64,000 nucleotides of DNA from Promicromonospora panici (GCF_900608595.1 NZ_UWYY01000001.1:337828-401827), one strand, 5' to 3'; positions 42,904 through 52,884 are shown, numbered from the stretch's first letter. Notes: generated from the sequence alone by a model not told the origin. Numbers and translations: made by a program.

Positions 42904-44487
42904 GTGCAGCCGCCCGTGACCGACCCCGCCCTCGTCGTCTCGCTCCGTGATGACCTGGTCTCCTCCGCCTACGACGTCGACGGCGTCGAGGACCTGCTCG
43001 GACCGCTCGCCGCGGCCGCGCTGCACCGGGAGCAGGCGCTGCCCGCTCGGCGGGCACTCGCCGCGGCGGTGGCCGGCAAGCCGCCGGCGGACCACGACCC
43101 GCGCGCGACCCTCGCCGCACTGTTCCTCCTGGGCGCCCCGGTGGAACGGTCGGCACTGGACCGGGCCCTCCCCGGCACGGGGACGGCGGGCGCCGAGCGC
43201 CTCGGCCTGGTCGCCGCGCAGGGCACGGTGGACGACGACGAGGTGCGCGCCGTCGCGGACCTGCGCCCCTACTCCTCGGTCGACGCCGTCGGCGACGCAC
43301 GCTGGTGGCTCGCGTCCGACCTCGGCGAGCTGGCGACGGGCGGCCGCCTGGCGACCGACCACGTGCTCGGGGCCGGCGGCGCGTCCCTCACGCTGGCGCA
43401 GGTCACCGTGCGTAACCCGACCGGGCGGGTGCTCGACCTCGGCACCGGCTGCGGTGTCCAGGCCCTGCACGCGGCGCGGCACGCGGAGGGAGTGGTGGCG
43501 ACCGACATCTCGCGGCGGGCGCTGGCGTTCGCGGAGTTCAACGTCGCGCTGAACGCCCGGTCCGGGACGGAGGTGGAGCTCCGGCACGGATCCATGCTGG
43601 AACCTGTGGCGGGGGAGCGGTTCGACCTCGTGGTCTCGAACCCGCCGTTCGTCATCACGCCCCACGCGGGCGCGGCCGGCCGGGCGGTCGCCGACGCTCT
43701 GGGCGACTACGAGTACCGCGACGGCGGCCGGGCGGGCGACGACCTGGTCAGGGACCTGGTCCTCGGCGTCGGCGGCGTGCTCGCGCCGGGTGGCGTCGCG
43801 CAGCTCCTCGGCAACTGGGAGCACCGGCGGGGCGAGCCGTGGACGGAGCGCGTCGGCGCGTGGCTCGACGGCGCGGGCCTCGACGGCTGGATCATCCAGC
43901 GTGAGGTCCTCGACCCCGCCGAGTACGCCGAGACGTGGATCCGGGACGGCGGCACCACACCCGACCGCGAACCCGATGCCTGGGCCGCCGCGTACGGCGC
44001 GTGGCTCGACGACTTCGCGTCCCGGGACGTCGAGGCCGTGGGCTTCGGGATCGTGACCCTTCGGCGTCCGGCGTCCGGGGCGCCCACGCTCCGGCGGCTC
44101 GAGGAGCACACCGGATCGGTCCGCCAGCCGCTGGGGGCGCACATCGCGCGCAGCCTCGCCGGCCACGACTGGCTCGCGTCCCGCGACGACGCGCACCTGG
44201 CCGCAGCGCACCTGGTCACGGCGGCGGATGTCACGGAGGAGCGCTACCTGACGCCGGGCGAGGCCGACCCGAACGTCGTGATCCTGCGGCAGGGAGACGG
44301 GCTGGGCCGCGGGGTCCAGGCGTCGAGCCCGCTCGCTGCCCTGGTCGGTGCGTGCGACGGCGAGCTGACGGTGGGGCAGATCGTCGGCGCGCTCGCCTCG
44401 CTGTTCGACGTTCCGGTGGACGCCCTGGCCACCGAGCTGCTCCCGGCAGTACGCGGGCTGGTCCGTGACGGTTTCCTGGCGGAGTGA
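42904..44487 (+). CDS. DUF7059-type N-terminal domain plus class I methyltransferase
   Basis: 527 residues, GTG start. After an N-terminal helical domain comes a methyltransferase with LDLGTGCGVQALHAAR (about 175-190) and the VVSNPPFVITP motif, the (N/D)PPF/Y signature of amino-group methyltransferases acting on glutamine or nucleobases (HemK/RsmC-like), and a C-terminal winged domain (LVGACDGELTVGQIVGAL). Likely modifies a ribosomal or RNA target; inferred. Confidence 0.82.
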   Translation: MQPPVTDPALVVSLRDDLVSSAYDVDGVEDLLGPLAAAALHREQALPARRALAAAVAGKPPADHDPRATLAALFLLGAPVERSALDRALPGTGTAGAERLGLVAAQGTVDDDEVRAVADLRPYSSVDAVGDARWWLASDLGELATGGRLATDHVLGAGGASLTLAQVTVRNPTGRVLDLGTGCGVQALHAARHAEGVVATDISRRALAFAEFNVALNARSGTEVELRHGSMLEPVAGERFDLVVSNPPFVITPHAGAAGRAVADALGDYEYRDGGRAGDDLVRDLVLGVGGVLAPGGVAQLLGNWEHRRGEPWTERVGAWLDGAGLDGWIIQREVLDPAEYAETWIRDGGTTPDREPDAWAAAYGAWLDDFASRDVEAVGFGIVTLRRPASGAPTLRRLEEHTGSVRQPLGAHIARSLAGHDWLASRDDAHLAAAHLVTAADVTEERYLTPGEADPNVVILRQGDGLGRGVQASSPLAALVGACDGELTVGQIVGALASLFDVPVDALATELLPAVRGLVRDGFLAE

Positions 44488-44597
44488 CGCTCGATCGTCA
44501 GGATCTGCCCCGCACGCGGTGACCGGTCCGTTTCCGGGACGTAACGGTCAGTCGCTCACGCCGATAAATCTTGTCCGGAACAGAGACATCCGCGCCT

Positions 44598-45572
44598 ATG
44601 GCAGATACTTTCCACCGTGTGGAACTCGACATGCGGCACTTGAGGATGGTTGTCGCTGTTGCTGAGTCGGGCAGCGTCACGAAGGCGGCCGCTGCCCTCG
44701 GCATCGCGCAGCCGGCGTTGACTGCGCAGCTCAACCGCATCGACCGGTCGCTGGGCGGGAACGTTTTCGTCCGCGACCGCTTCGGCGCGCGCCCGACCGA
44801 GCTCGGTGAGCTGATACTCCGGCACGCCCGTGTGCTGCTCCCGGCCATGGCCGCCCTGGCGGACGACGCCGAGCGGCTCGTCAACGGCGACGTCGCGCAC
44901 GGGGAGACGGTCCGCGTGGGCATCACCGGGACCGCGCTGGGCGGCCTGTTCGTCAACCAGCTGCACATTGCGATCCCGGGCGCCCAGGTCACGACGGCCA
45001 TGCCCCACCTTCCGGACGACGTCGCGTCCCGGCTCGCCCGCGGCACCATCGACGTCGGGCTCGTCGGGATGTGCTCCGACGTCTCGCCGCCCGCGGCCGT
45101 GGAGGTCGCGTGGACGCGGGTCTGTACCGACCCGATGTTCGTCCTGATCGACGAGCACCATCCGTACGCGGGCAAGCCCGAGGTCTCGCTCGCCGAGCTG
45201 TCCGAGGAGCAGTGGCTCTGCGTGCCGTCGCACGGCTGCCTCGAGGAGTGCTTCGTGTCGGCTTGTGTGCGCGCGGGCTTCACGCCGCGCGGCATGGGCG
45301 ACGCCGAGTGGACCACCGCCGTCGACCAGGTGCGGGCGGGGCGGGCCGTCGCGCTCGTGGAACCCGGGCAGCTCGACCCGCCCGGCGTCGTGACGGTCCC
45401 CCTCGCGGGGGCGCCCCTGCGGCGCACCCACTACCTGGGGTGGCGGCACGACGCCGACCTGCGCGTGGACCTGGAGGCCGTCGAGGGTGCCGCCCACCGC
45501 GCGCACCGGGACGCCGTCCGGCGCAGCCCGCAGTACGAGCAGTGGCTGGCGATGTACGGCATGCTCGGCTGA
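44598..45572 (+). CDS. LysR-family transcriptional regulator
   Basis: 324 residues from ATG 44598; an internal ATG at 44631 (MRHLRMVVAVAES) matches the usual LysR start and may be the real one. DNA-binding helix: SGSVTKAAAALGIAQPALTAQLNR. Effector domain from about 95, containing unusual cysteine-rich PSHGCLEECFVSACV. Target unknown; it lies upstream of the protease pair. Confidence 0.88.
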   Translation: MADTFHRVELDMRHLRMVVAVAESGSVTKAAAALGIAQPALTAQLNRIDRSLGGNVFVRDRFGARPTELGELILRHARVLLPAMAALADDAERLVNGDVAHGETVRVGITGTALGGLFVNQLHIAIPGAQVTTAMPHLPDDVASRLARGTIDVGLVGMCSDVSPPAAVEVAWTRVCTDPMFVLIDEHHPYAGKPEVSLAELSEEQWLCVPSHGCLEECFVSACVRAGFTPRGMGDAEWTTAVDQVRAGRAVALVEPGQLDPPGVVTVPLAGAPLRRTHYLGWRHDADLRVDLEAVEGAAHRAHRDAVRRSPQYEQWLAMYGMLG

Positions 45573-45581
45573 CTCCCCGAC

Positions 45582-45625
45582 GTGTCAGACGTGCAGGTCA
45601 CCGGGGTGACCCGTACGTCTGACCG
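45582..45625. repeat. Palindromic repeat family A, copy 4
   Basis: GTGTCAGACGTGCAGGTCAC, loop CGGG, then GTGACCCGTACGTCTGACCG; only the last two bases break the outer pairs. Intergenic, 9 bases after the LysR stop. Confidence 0.88.
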
Positions 45626-45790
45626 GTTGCGCGTTGACAAGCCCTTACGTGGTTTGCCCTCCATAGGAAATATGTATGACCTGAGTGTGATCTGGGCGGG
45701 ACGTCCGACTCCTCCTACAGTGTCGCTGCGGGTGAAAAATCACTCGTGGGTGGAATTTCACCCGCTCTACGACACAAGGAGTCGCTGGAG

Positions 45791-46915
45791 ATGAGACGCA
45801 CTTCCCTCCGGGGTCTTGCCGTGGCAACCGCCACCGTGGGCCTCTTTGCCGGCACCATCAACGCCGTCGCCGTCGCTGGACCGTCCGCCGTCGAGACCGC
45901 ACGAGCGGGCTACGCGCCAGGTCTGGTCGCCGCAATGGAGCGCGACCTGAACCTGAGCACGGCCGACGCCGTCGCTCAGATCGAGGCCCAGGAGATCCTG
46001 GCCGGTACGCAGCGCAGCCTGGAGAAGTCGCTCGGTGCCTCTTACGGCGGGGCCTGGGTCGAGGGCACGGACGCCCTCCACGTCGCCGTGACCGATGCCG
46101 CCGAGGCCGCCGACGTCCGTGCGGCCGGGGCCACCCCCGTCACCGTCGACAACTCGCTCGAGGCGCTCGACGCCTGGACGGCGGACCTGGACGGTGCGCT
46201 GACCGGGTCCGACGTGACCTCGTACCACGTGGACGTGGAGACCAACGAGATCGTGATCGACGTGGTCGACGGCGCCGCTGCCGACGTCAAGGCCGCTGTG
46301 GCCGAGGCGGGCGTTCCCGCCTCCGCGGTCACCCTGAACGAAGCGACGGAGCGGCCTCGGACGTTCGCCGACGTGATCGGTGGCGAGGCCTACTTCATCA
46401 ACGGCAGCTCGCGCTGCTCGGTCGGGTTCGCGGTCACGGGCGGCTTCGTCTCGGCCGGCCACTGCGGGTCCGTGGGCGCCACGGCGAGCGAGCCGTCCGG
46501 AACCTTCGAGGTCTCTTCCTTCCCGGGTGACGACTACAGCTTCGTCTCGGTCGACTCGGACACCCCGGTCGGCGTGGTGGACGACTACGCCGGCGGCACC
46601 GTGGCCGTCGAGGGCTCGTCTCCGGCCGCCGTCGGCGCCTCGGTCTGCCGCTCGGGCTCCACGACCGGCTGGCACTGCGGCACCATCGAGGCGCTCAACG
46701 CCACGGTGAACTACGCCGAGGGCAGTGTCTCCGGCCTCATCCAGACCGACGTCTGCGCCGAGCCGGGTGACTCGGGCGGCTCGCTGCTCGCGGGCTCGCA
46801 GGCCCAGGGCATGACCTCCGGCGGCTCGGGCAACTGCTCCTCCGGTGGCCAGACCTTCTTCCAGCCGGTGGGCGAGGCACTGAGCGCCGCGGGGGTCTCG
46901 CTGCTGACCAACTGA
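45791..46915 (+). CDS. Secreted S1-family serine protease (streptogrisin/alpha-lytic type)
   Basis: 374 residues: signal peptide (MRRTSLRGLAVATATVGLFA, cleavage near 30), a pro-domain of the alpha-lytic type (about 40-192) and the mature protease from about 193. Catalytic triad: His224 (SAGHCG), Asp248 (GDDYSFV), Ser328 (GDSGGS). Three pairs of cysteines fit the usual disulfides. ATG with a CAAGGAG-like site shared with the next gene. A close paralogue follows. Confidence 0.95.
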   Translation: MRRTSLRGLAVATATVGLFAGTINAVAVAGPSAVETARAGYAPGLVAAMERDLNLSTADAVAQIEAQEILAGTQRSLEKSLGASYGGAWVEGTDALHVAVTDAAEAADVRAAGATPVTVDNSLEALDAWTADLDGALTGSDVTSYHVDVETNEIVIDVVDGAAADVKAAVAEAGVPASAVTLNEATERPRTFADVIGGEAYFINGSSRCSVGFAVTGGFVSAGHCGSVGATASEPSGTFEVSSFPGDDYSFVSVDSDTPVGVVDDYAGGTVAVEGSSPAAVGASVCRSGSTTGWHCGTIEALNATVNYAEGSVSGLIQTDVCAEPGDSGGSLLAGSQAQGMTSGGSGNCSSGGQTFFQPVGEALSAAGVSLLTN

Positions 46916-46949
46916 TCGAACCGCGCTAGCGACCGACGTCCGGTCGGTC

Positions 46950-46984
46950 GAGGAGCGGGTAGGGACTTCCCCTACCTGCTCCTC
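46950..46984. terminator. Stem-loop after the first protease
   Basis: GAGGAGCGGGTAGGG pairs with CCCTACCTGCTCCTC (15 bp, one G-T) around ACTTC, 34 bases after the stop. No T-run. Confidence 0.55.
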
Positions 46985-47103
46985 GGCATGCCCGCATATC
47001 CTCCCGATATGTCCCAAAAGGTATCTGGGAGTTCGCTGGAAGCGACCCTACGCTTTGCCGCACTGGGTGAATTCATTGCCCCGACGACAAGGAGTCGCTG
47101 GAC

Positions 47104-48558
47104 ATGAGACGCACATCCTTCAGAGCGATCACCGTGGCTACAGCCGCTGCGACGCTCCTCGCCGCCAGCATCACCGCCGCTACCGCGGGTGCAGCCGCCG
47201 GATCCGACAAGCCCGATGTCTCCGGCTACGCGCCGGGCATGGTCGCCGCGATGGAGCGCGACCTGGGTCTGACGACCGCGCAGGCCGTGGACCGGATCAA
47301 GACCGACGAGGCGCTGTCGGAGAAGCAGCACGCCATCGCCAAGGCCCTCGACCAGGGCTACGCCGGCGCCTGGGTGGACGGCACCGAGCTGTTCGTCGCG
47401 GTCACCGACAAGGCCGGCGCGGCCGAGGTCCGCGCCGCCGGTGCCACCGCGGTCACCGTCGACAAGTCCCTGAGCAAGCTCGACCGGCTGGCCGCCAAGG
47501 CCTTCCGGGCGGCGCCGGACGCCGAGGTCGCGGGCGCCTACGTGGACGTCGAGTCCAACACCGTGGTCATGGAGGTCGCCGAGGGCGCGAAGGCCTCCGT
47601 CGCCGCCGCCGTCGAGCAGGCCGGGATCCCGGCGGGCTCCGTGTCTCTCGTCGAGGTCGCCGAGATGCCGCGCACGTTCATCAACGTGATCGGCGGCAAC
47701 GCCTACTACATCGGCGGGTCCCGCTGCTCGGTCGGCTTCGCGGCCACCAGCGGCTTCGTCACCGCCGGCCACTGCGGCAACGTCGGCAACACCACGACCA
47801 GCCCCAGCGGGACCTTCCGGACCTCGTCGTTCCCGGGCAACGACTACGCCTACGTGAACACCGGCACGGACGACACCCCGATCGGCGCGGTCAACAACTA
47901 CAACGGCGGAACGGTCAACGTCGCGGGCTCCACCGCTGCCGCCGTCGGCGCCACCGTCTGCCGCTCGGGCTCCACGACCGGCTGGCACTGCGGCACCATC
48001 CAGGCGCTGAACGCGTCGGTCACCTACGCCGAGGGCACCGTCAACGGCCTGATCCGCACCAACGTGTGCGCCGAGCCGGGCGACTCCGGCGGCTCGCTGC
48101 TCGCCGGTACGCAGGCGCAGGGCATGACCTCGGGCGGTTCCGGCAACTGCTCCTCCGGCGGCACCACGTACTTCAACCCGGTGAACGAGGCCCTCAGCGC
48201 CGCGGGCGTTTCGCTCGTCACCGGCGGGGGCGGCACCACGCCCACCGGCTGCACGGGCGAGGAGACGGCGTTCAGTGGCTCGCTGAGCAGCGGCGGCTAC
48301 GCCTTCAAGCCGGGCGCCACCGGCTTCTCGGCGCTGACGGGCACGATCGAGGGTTGCCTCGACGGGCCTTCTGGGGCCGACTTCGACCTCTACCTGCAGA
48401 AGGCGAGCAACGGCTCCTGGACCACGGTGGCCCAGGGGATCACCTCGTCGCCTGACGAGAGCGTGACCTACTCGGGCACGTCCGGCACCTACCGCTGGGT
48501 CGTCGACGCGTACTCGGGCTCCGGCTCGTACACGGGCGGCTACTCGACCACCCCGTGA
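47104..48558 (+). CDS. Secreted S1-family serine protease with C-terminal PPC-like domain
   Basis: 484 residues, paralogue of 45791-46915. Signal peptide, pro-domain to about 193, catalytic His223 (TAGHCG), Asp247 (GNDYAYV), Ser328 (GDSGGS). Unlike the first protease it continues after a GGGGTTPTG linker (about 374-382) into a 100-residue beta-rich pre-peptidase C-terminal domain (DFDLYLQKASNGSW, GTYRWVVDAYSGSG) that probably binds substrate or wall polymer. Leader ACAAGGAGTCGCTGGA is common to both genes. Confidence 0.95.
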   Translation: MRRTSFRAITVATAAATLLAASITAATAGAAAGSDKPDVSGYAPGMVAAMERDLGLTTAQAVDRIKTDEALSEKQHAIAKALDQGYAGAWVDGTELFVAVTDKAGAAEVRAAGATAVTVDKSLSKLDRLAAKAFRAAPDAEVAGAYVDVESNTVVMEVAEGAKASVAAAVEQAGIPAGSVSLVEVAEMPRTFINVIGGNAYYIGGSRCSVGFAATSGFVTAGHCGNVGNTTTSPSGTFRTSSFPGNDYAYVNTGTDDTPIGAVNNYNGGTVNVAGSTAAAVGATVCRSGSTTGWHCGTIQALNASVTYAEGTVNGLIRTNVCAEPGDSGGSLLAGTQAQGMTSGGSGNCSSGGTTYFNPVNEALSAAGVSLVTGGGGTTPTGCTGEETAFSGSLSSGGYAFKPGATGFSALTGTIEGCLDGPSGADFDLYLQKASNGSWTTVAQGITSSPDESVTYSGTSGTYRWVVDAYSGSGSYTGGYSTTP

Positions 48559-48566
48559 CAACCGGT

Positions 48567-48629
48567 CGTTGAGTGCGGGATCTTCGCCCGTCAAACTTGA
48601 TCTGAAGGGCGAAGATCCCGCACTCAACG
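48567..48629. repeat. Palindromic repeat family B, copy 2, at a convergent junction
   Basis: Perfect 23-base arms (CGTTGAGTGCGGGATCTTCG...) around a 17-base loop; fills the space between the protease and PAP2 stop codons. Shares 20 identical bases with the cobA copy. Confidence 0.93.
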
Positions 48630-48634
48630 GCGGG

Positions 48635-49735
48635 TCAGGGGCGGGCTGTGGACTGGCGGACCACCAGCAGCAGCGCGAACGAGGCCAGGGTCACCGCGAT
48701 CACGCCCAGCATCCCGCCCATGTAAGCGGTCAGGTCGCCACCGAAGGGCAGCCCCCAGCCGTAGCCGCGGACGCTGCCGAGCGCACCGATCGCCAGCGCT
48801 CCCGTGGCGGCCGTGCCGAGCAGCAGCAGGCCGACGACGCCGGACGTCCCCGGCTCCAGCGCACTCCGCCCCAGGCCCGCGCCCCGCCCCAGGCCGGCCT
48901 GCGGCTCGTCCAGGGACGACGGCGAGCTCAGCGCGCAGACGCCCGCGCTCCAGGCGAGCACCACGAGGACCGCGGCGACGACGTCGGACGGCCGGTGCCA
49001 CTGCCCGATCAGCGTCGATACGCCGGTGGCCGCCGTGTAGGCGGCGCCCGCCACCGCGACCACGGGCCGCCAGCGCCGGGGAACGGCGATGAGGAGGCCC
49101 GCGGCGACGGACGCGGCGACTGTGGTGTGCCCGCTGGGCAGGGTGTTGATGTCGGCCCGCGGGACGTCGAGCAGCGCGGGCCGGTCGAGGACCGCGTGCT
49201 TGAGCAGCTGGGTCGTGAGGTTGGAGCCGGCCACCAGGATCGCAACCTGCGCCGCGAGCCACCAGCGACCGCGGGCGAGCGCGAGGATCACGGCGACCGC
49301 GAGGCCGAGCCCGACGAACGTGTTCGACACCACACCGAGCACCGGCTCCGCGAGCTCCCAGAGCACGCCCTTGCCGTTGACGGCGCCCTCGAGCGCGAGC
49401 TGGTCGGCACGCTGGCCACGCTCCGAGACGACCAACGTGTCCCACGTGGCCCACACGCCCCACAGTGCGAGCACCGCTACGACACTTGCGAGGATGCGGG
49501 GGCGCAGGCGCGGCTGGAGCCCGGGCACTCGCGCCGGGGTCGGGCGGCCGCCCGCGTCGTCCGACGGCGGGGGCGGGCCCGGCGGCGTCGGGCGAGGTGC
49601 AGGCGGCCGGACCGGGCGGGTCCTGCGAGCCTTGGATGCGGGCGCGGCGGGCGGTGTGTAACCCTTGGCCGTACCGACGACGCGACCCCGTGCGGGCTGC
49701 GGGAGGTCAGGCAGCGGGAGGGTACGGTCCGTCAT
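48635..49735 (-). CDS. PAP2-family membrane phosphatase
   Basis: 366 residues. A Pro/Arg-rich cytoplasmic N-terminus of about 75 residues precedes six or so membrane helices with the PAP2 active-site motifs KHAVLDRP, PSGHTT and GQWHRPSDVV. It probably dephosphorylates a lipid phosphate such as undecaprenyl pyrophosphate or phosphatidate. The C-terminal half adds further membrane segments. Divergent from topA. Confidence 0.92.
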   Translation of the reverse strand: MTDRTLPLPDLPQPARGRVVGTAKGYTPPAAPASKARRTRPVRPPAPRPTPPGPPPPSDDAGGRPTPARVPGLQPRLRPRILASVVAVLALWGVWATWDTLVVSERGQRADQLALEGAVNGKGVLWELAEPVLGVVSNTFVGLGLAVAVILALARGRWWLAAQVAILVAGSNLTTQLLKHAVLDRPALLDVPRADINTLPSGHTTVAASVAAGLLIAVPRRWRPVVAVAGAAYTAATGVSTLIGQWHRPSDVVAAVLVVLAWSAGVCALSSPSSLDEPQAGLGRGAGLGRSALEPGTSGVVGLLLLGTAATGALAIGALGSVRGYGWGLPFGGDLTAYMGGMLGVIAVTLASFALLLVVRQSTARP

Positions 49736-49955
49736 AGGCTCAACCGTAGGGGACCAGCCTGAAGAGACCGTGTGCCTGATGTGACGCTCCGCTGTCGTTC
49801 ACGCCACGGGTGAAAATCACCACGGTCATGTGAAACCGCCGGGCAACCGGCTGTCGGCCCGGATAGGGTGCGATCCGTTGCGCCTGGCGTACCGTGAACT
49901 CTCCAACGCCGCTCGGCGCCCTCCCCCAGACCCCGCAGGAAGCAGGCAGGACCGG

Positions 49956-52781
49956 ATGTCCCAGGCACGCAAGCTCGTGATCGTGGAGTCGCCCACGAAG
50001 GCTCGCAAGATCCAGAGCTACCTCGGCGACGACTACGAGGTCGAAGCCAGCGTCGGGCATATTCGCGACCTCCCGCAGCCCAAGGACCTGCCGGCGGAGA
50101 TGAAGAAGGGCCCCTACGGCAAGTTCTCCGTGGACGTTGACAACGGGTTCGATCCGTACTACGTGGTCCACGCGGACAAGAAGAAGAAGGTCAGCGAGCT
50201 CAAGAAGGCCCTCAAGGACGCCGACGAGCTCTTCCTCGCGACCGATGAGGACCGCGAGGGCGAGGCCATCGCCTGGCACCTGATCCAGGAGCTCAAGCCC
50301 AAGGTCCCCGTCAAGCGCATGGTGTTCCACGAGATCACCCGCGACGCGATCCTCCGCGCCCTGGAGAACACGCGCGAGCTGGACCAGGACCTCGTGGACG
50401 CTCAGGAGACGCGGCGCATCCTCGACCGCCTGTACGGCTACGAGGTGTCGCCGGTGCTGTGGCGCAAGGTGCGCCAGGGCCTGTCGGCGGGTCGTGTGCA
50501 GTCGGTGGCGACGCGTCTGGTGGTCGAGCGGGAGCGCGAGCGCATGGCGTTCGTCTCAGCGGACTACTGGGACGTCGCGGGCACCTTCGCGGTCACCGAC
50601 GGTTCGCCCGACGACGGCGTCGCCTCGGGCCAGCCCTCCTTCCGGGCCCGGCTCACCCAGCTCGCGGGCGACAAGGTCGCCTCGGGCCGCGACTTCGACG
50701 ACCGTGGGCGGCTCAAGGTCCGCACCGGCGTGGTGCAGCTCAGCGAAGGGGCCGCCCGCGCCGTCGTCGCCGGCCTGGAGAACGCCGACTTCGCCGTCCG
50801 CAGCCTGGAGACCAAGCCGTACACGCGCCGTCCGGCCGCGCCGTTCACCACCTCCACGATGCAGCAGGAGGCGGGCCGCAAGCTACGGATGTCGTCGCGT
50901 CAGGCGATGCGCACCGCGCAGGGTCTGTACGAGAACGGCTACATCACCTACATGCGTACCGATAGCCCTTCCCTCTCCAAGGAGGCGACGGACGCCGCGC
51001 GCCGTCAGGCCGCCGAGCTGTACGGGCCCGAGTACGTGCCGGGCGCGCCCCGCCTGTACGCCAGCAAGTCGAAGGGCGCCCAGGAAGCGCACGAGGCGAT
51101 CCGCCCCGCGGGCGACTCCTTCCGCACGCCCGCGCAGGTCGCCGGCGAGCTCAGCGGCGACCAGTTCCGCCTCTACGAGCTCATCTGGAAGCGCACCGTC
51201 GCGTCGCAGATGGCCGACGCGAAGGGCTCGACGGCGTCCGTCCGGCTCGGCGCCGTCATCGTGGGTGGCGAGCAGGACGGCAACGAGGCGGTGTTCTCGG
51301 CGTCGGGCACCGTGATCTCGTTCCGCGGCTTCCTCGCGGCCTACGAGGAGAGCGCGGACGCGGACACCGAGGCGGCCGAGGGCGCCGCCGCGGCGAAGGA
51401 GACGCGCCTGCCGACGATGGCCGAGGGCGACGCCCTGATCGGCACCGACCTGGCCGCGGACGGCCACTCCACGTCGCCGCCCGCGCGGTACACGGAGGCG
51501 TCGCTGGTCAAGGCGCTGGAGGAGCGCGGCATCGGCCGCCCGTCCACGTACGCCGCGACGATCTCGACCATCCAGGACCGCGGCTACGTGATCACGCGCG
51601 GCCAGGCGCTGGTGCCGACCTGGCTCGCGTTCGCGGTGATCCGCCTGCTGGAGGAGCACTTCGACCGGCTCGTCGACTACGACTTCACGGCCACCATGGA
51701 GGCCGACCTCGACCAGATCGCCGCCGGGTCGCGCGAGCGGGTGGCGTGGCTGAAGGAGTTCTACTTCGGCGAGGCGCCGGGCAACCTCGGTACGTCGGAC
51801 CCGCTCGGCGTGGACAGCGAAGGCGGCGGCCTGCGCGCGCTCGTGGCGAACCTCGGCGAGATCGACGCAGCGGCGATCAACTCCGTGGACATCGGTGAGG
51901 GAATCCGCGTGCGGGTGGGCCGTTACGGCCCGTACCTCGAGGACCTCGCGGCCGAGGTCGAGGAGGGCAAGACGCCGCCTCGCGCCTCGGTGCCCGACGA
52001 CGTGGCGCCCGACGAGCTGACCGTCATCAAGGCCCGCGAGCTGCTCGCCGCCGGGGCCGACGACGGCCGCGTGCTCGGTGTGCACCCGGAGACCGGCAAC
52101 CCGATCGTCGCCAAGAACGGCCGCTACGGCCCGTACGTGACGGAGCAGCTGCCCGAGCCGGACCTCGACCCGGACCTGTCGGCCGCGGCGAAGAAGCGGG
52201 CGCTGGCCGCACTGCCCAAGCCGAAGACCGCGTCGTTGCTCAAGACGCAGTCGCTCGACTCGGTGTCGCTGGAGGACGCCCTGCAGCTCATGTCGCTGCC
52301 GCGCGTCGTGGGTGTGGACCCGGAGTCGGGCGACGAGATCACCGCGCAGAACGGCCGCTACGGCCCGTACCTGAAGAAGGGCACGGACTCCCGCACCCTG
52401 CCGTCCGAGGAGGCCATGTTCACGGTCACTCTCGACGAGGCGCTGGAGATCTACAAGCAGCCCAAGCGGGGTCGCGGGCGGACGGCGGCACCGCCCCTGC
52501 GTGAGCTCGGGGACGACCCGAACAGCGGCAAGCCGATCCAGGTCAAGGACGGCCGGTTCGGCCCGTACGTGACCGACGGTGAGACCAACCGGACCTTGCC
52601 GCGGGACGTCACCCCGGAGTCGGTCACCGCAGAGCGCGCGATCGAGCTGCTGGCGGAGAAGCGCGCCCAGGGCCCGGCCAAGAAGCGCACCACGCGGTCG
52701 ACGGTGGCCAAGAAGCCTGCGGCGAAGAAGGCCCCGGCGAAGAAGCCGGCCGCCAAGAAGTCGTCGGCGTCGAACAAGTAG
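49956..52781 (+). CDS. topA: DNA topoisomerase I
   Basis: 941 residues from ATG 49956. TOPRIM domain: LVIVESPTKARKIQSYLG and TDEDREGEAIAWHL; active tyrosine in GYITYMRTDS (about residue 332). C-terminal repeats of the topoisomerase type (NGRYGPYLKKG, NGRYGPYVTEQ, DGRFGPYVTDG) are followed by a Lys/Ala-rich tail (AKKPAAKKAPAKKP) typical of actinobacterial TopA, needed for processivity. Relaxes negative supercoils. The preceding 126 bases of open frame carry no sign of coding. Confidence 0.97.
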   Translation: MSQARKLVIVESPTKARKIQSYLGDDYEVEASVGHIRDLPQPKDLPAEMKKGPYGKFSVDVDNGFDPYYVVHADKKKKVSELKKALKDADELFLATDEDREGEAIAWHLIQELKPKVPVKRMVFHEITRDAILRALENTRELDQDLVDAQETRRILDRLYGYEVSPVLWRKVRQGLSAGRVQSVATRLVVERERERMAFVSADYWDVAGTFAVTDGSPDDGVASGQPSFRARLTQLAGDKVASGRDFDDRGRLKVRTGVVQLSEGAARAVVAGLENADFAVRSLETKPYTRRPAAPFTTSTMQQEAGRKLRMSSRQAMRTAQGLYENGYITYMRTDSPSLSKEATDAARRQAAELYGPEYVPGAPRLYASKSKGAQEAHEAIRPAGDSFRTPAQVAGELSGDQFRLYELIWKRTVASQMADAKGSTASVRLGAVIVGGEQDGNEAVFSASGTVISFRGFLAAYEESADADTEAAEGAAAAKETRLPTMAEGDALIGTDLAADGHSTSPPARYTEASLVKALEERGIGRPSTYAATISTIQDRGYVITRGQALVPTWLAFAVIRLLEEHFDRLVDYDFTATMEADLDQIAAGSRERVAWLKEFYFGEAPGNLGTSDPLGVDSEGGGLRALVANLGEIDAAAINSVDIGEGIRVRVGRYGPYLEDLAAEVEEGKTPPRASVPDDVAPDELTVIKARELLAAGADDGRVLGVHPETGNPIVAKNGRYGPYVTEQLPEPDLDPDLSAAAKKRALAALPKPKTASLLKTQSLDSVSLEDALQLMSLPRVVGVDPESGDEITAQNGRYGPYLKKGTDSRTLPSEEAMFTVTLDEALEIYKQPKRGRGRTAAPPLRELGDDPNSGKPIQVKDGRFGPYVTDGETNRTLPRDVTPESVTAERAIELLAEKRAQGPAKKRTTRSTVAKKPAAKKAPAKKPAAKKSSASNK

Positions 52782-52784
52782 CAC

Positions 52785-52828
52785 GTGTCAGACGTGCGGG
52801 GCACCCCGGTGACCTGCACGTCTGACAC
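52785..52828. repeat. Palindromic repeat family A, copy 5
   Basis: GTGTCAGACGTGCGGGGCAC, loop CCCG, GTGACCTGCACGTCTGACAC; 18 of 20 pairs. Begins 3 bases after the topA stop. Confidence 0.92.
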
Positions 52829-52884
52829 GCGCGGACCGGATGGCTCACCAGGCGGGGCCTGCTCACCGGGCGCACGATGGGCAT

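Noticed and set aside
45582..45625. Family A copy as an ordinary rho-independent terminator
   Set aside because: No T-run follows, and other copies are inside genes, so termination is not its general role, although local use as a terminator remains possible.
49830..49955. Upstream extension of topA by 42 residues
   Set aside because: The ATG at 49956 begins with the conserved MSQARKLVIVESPTKA and has its own ribosome site.
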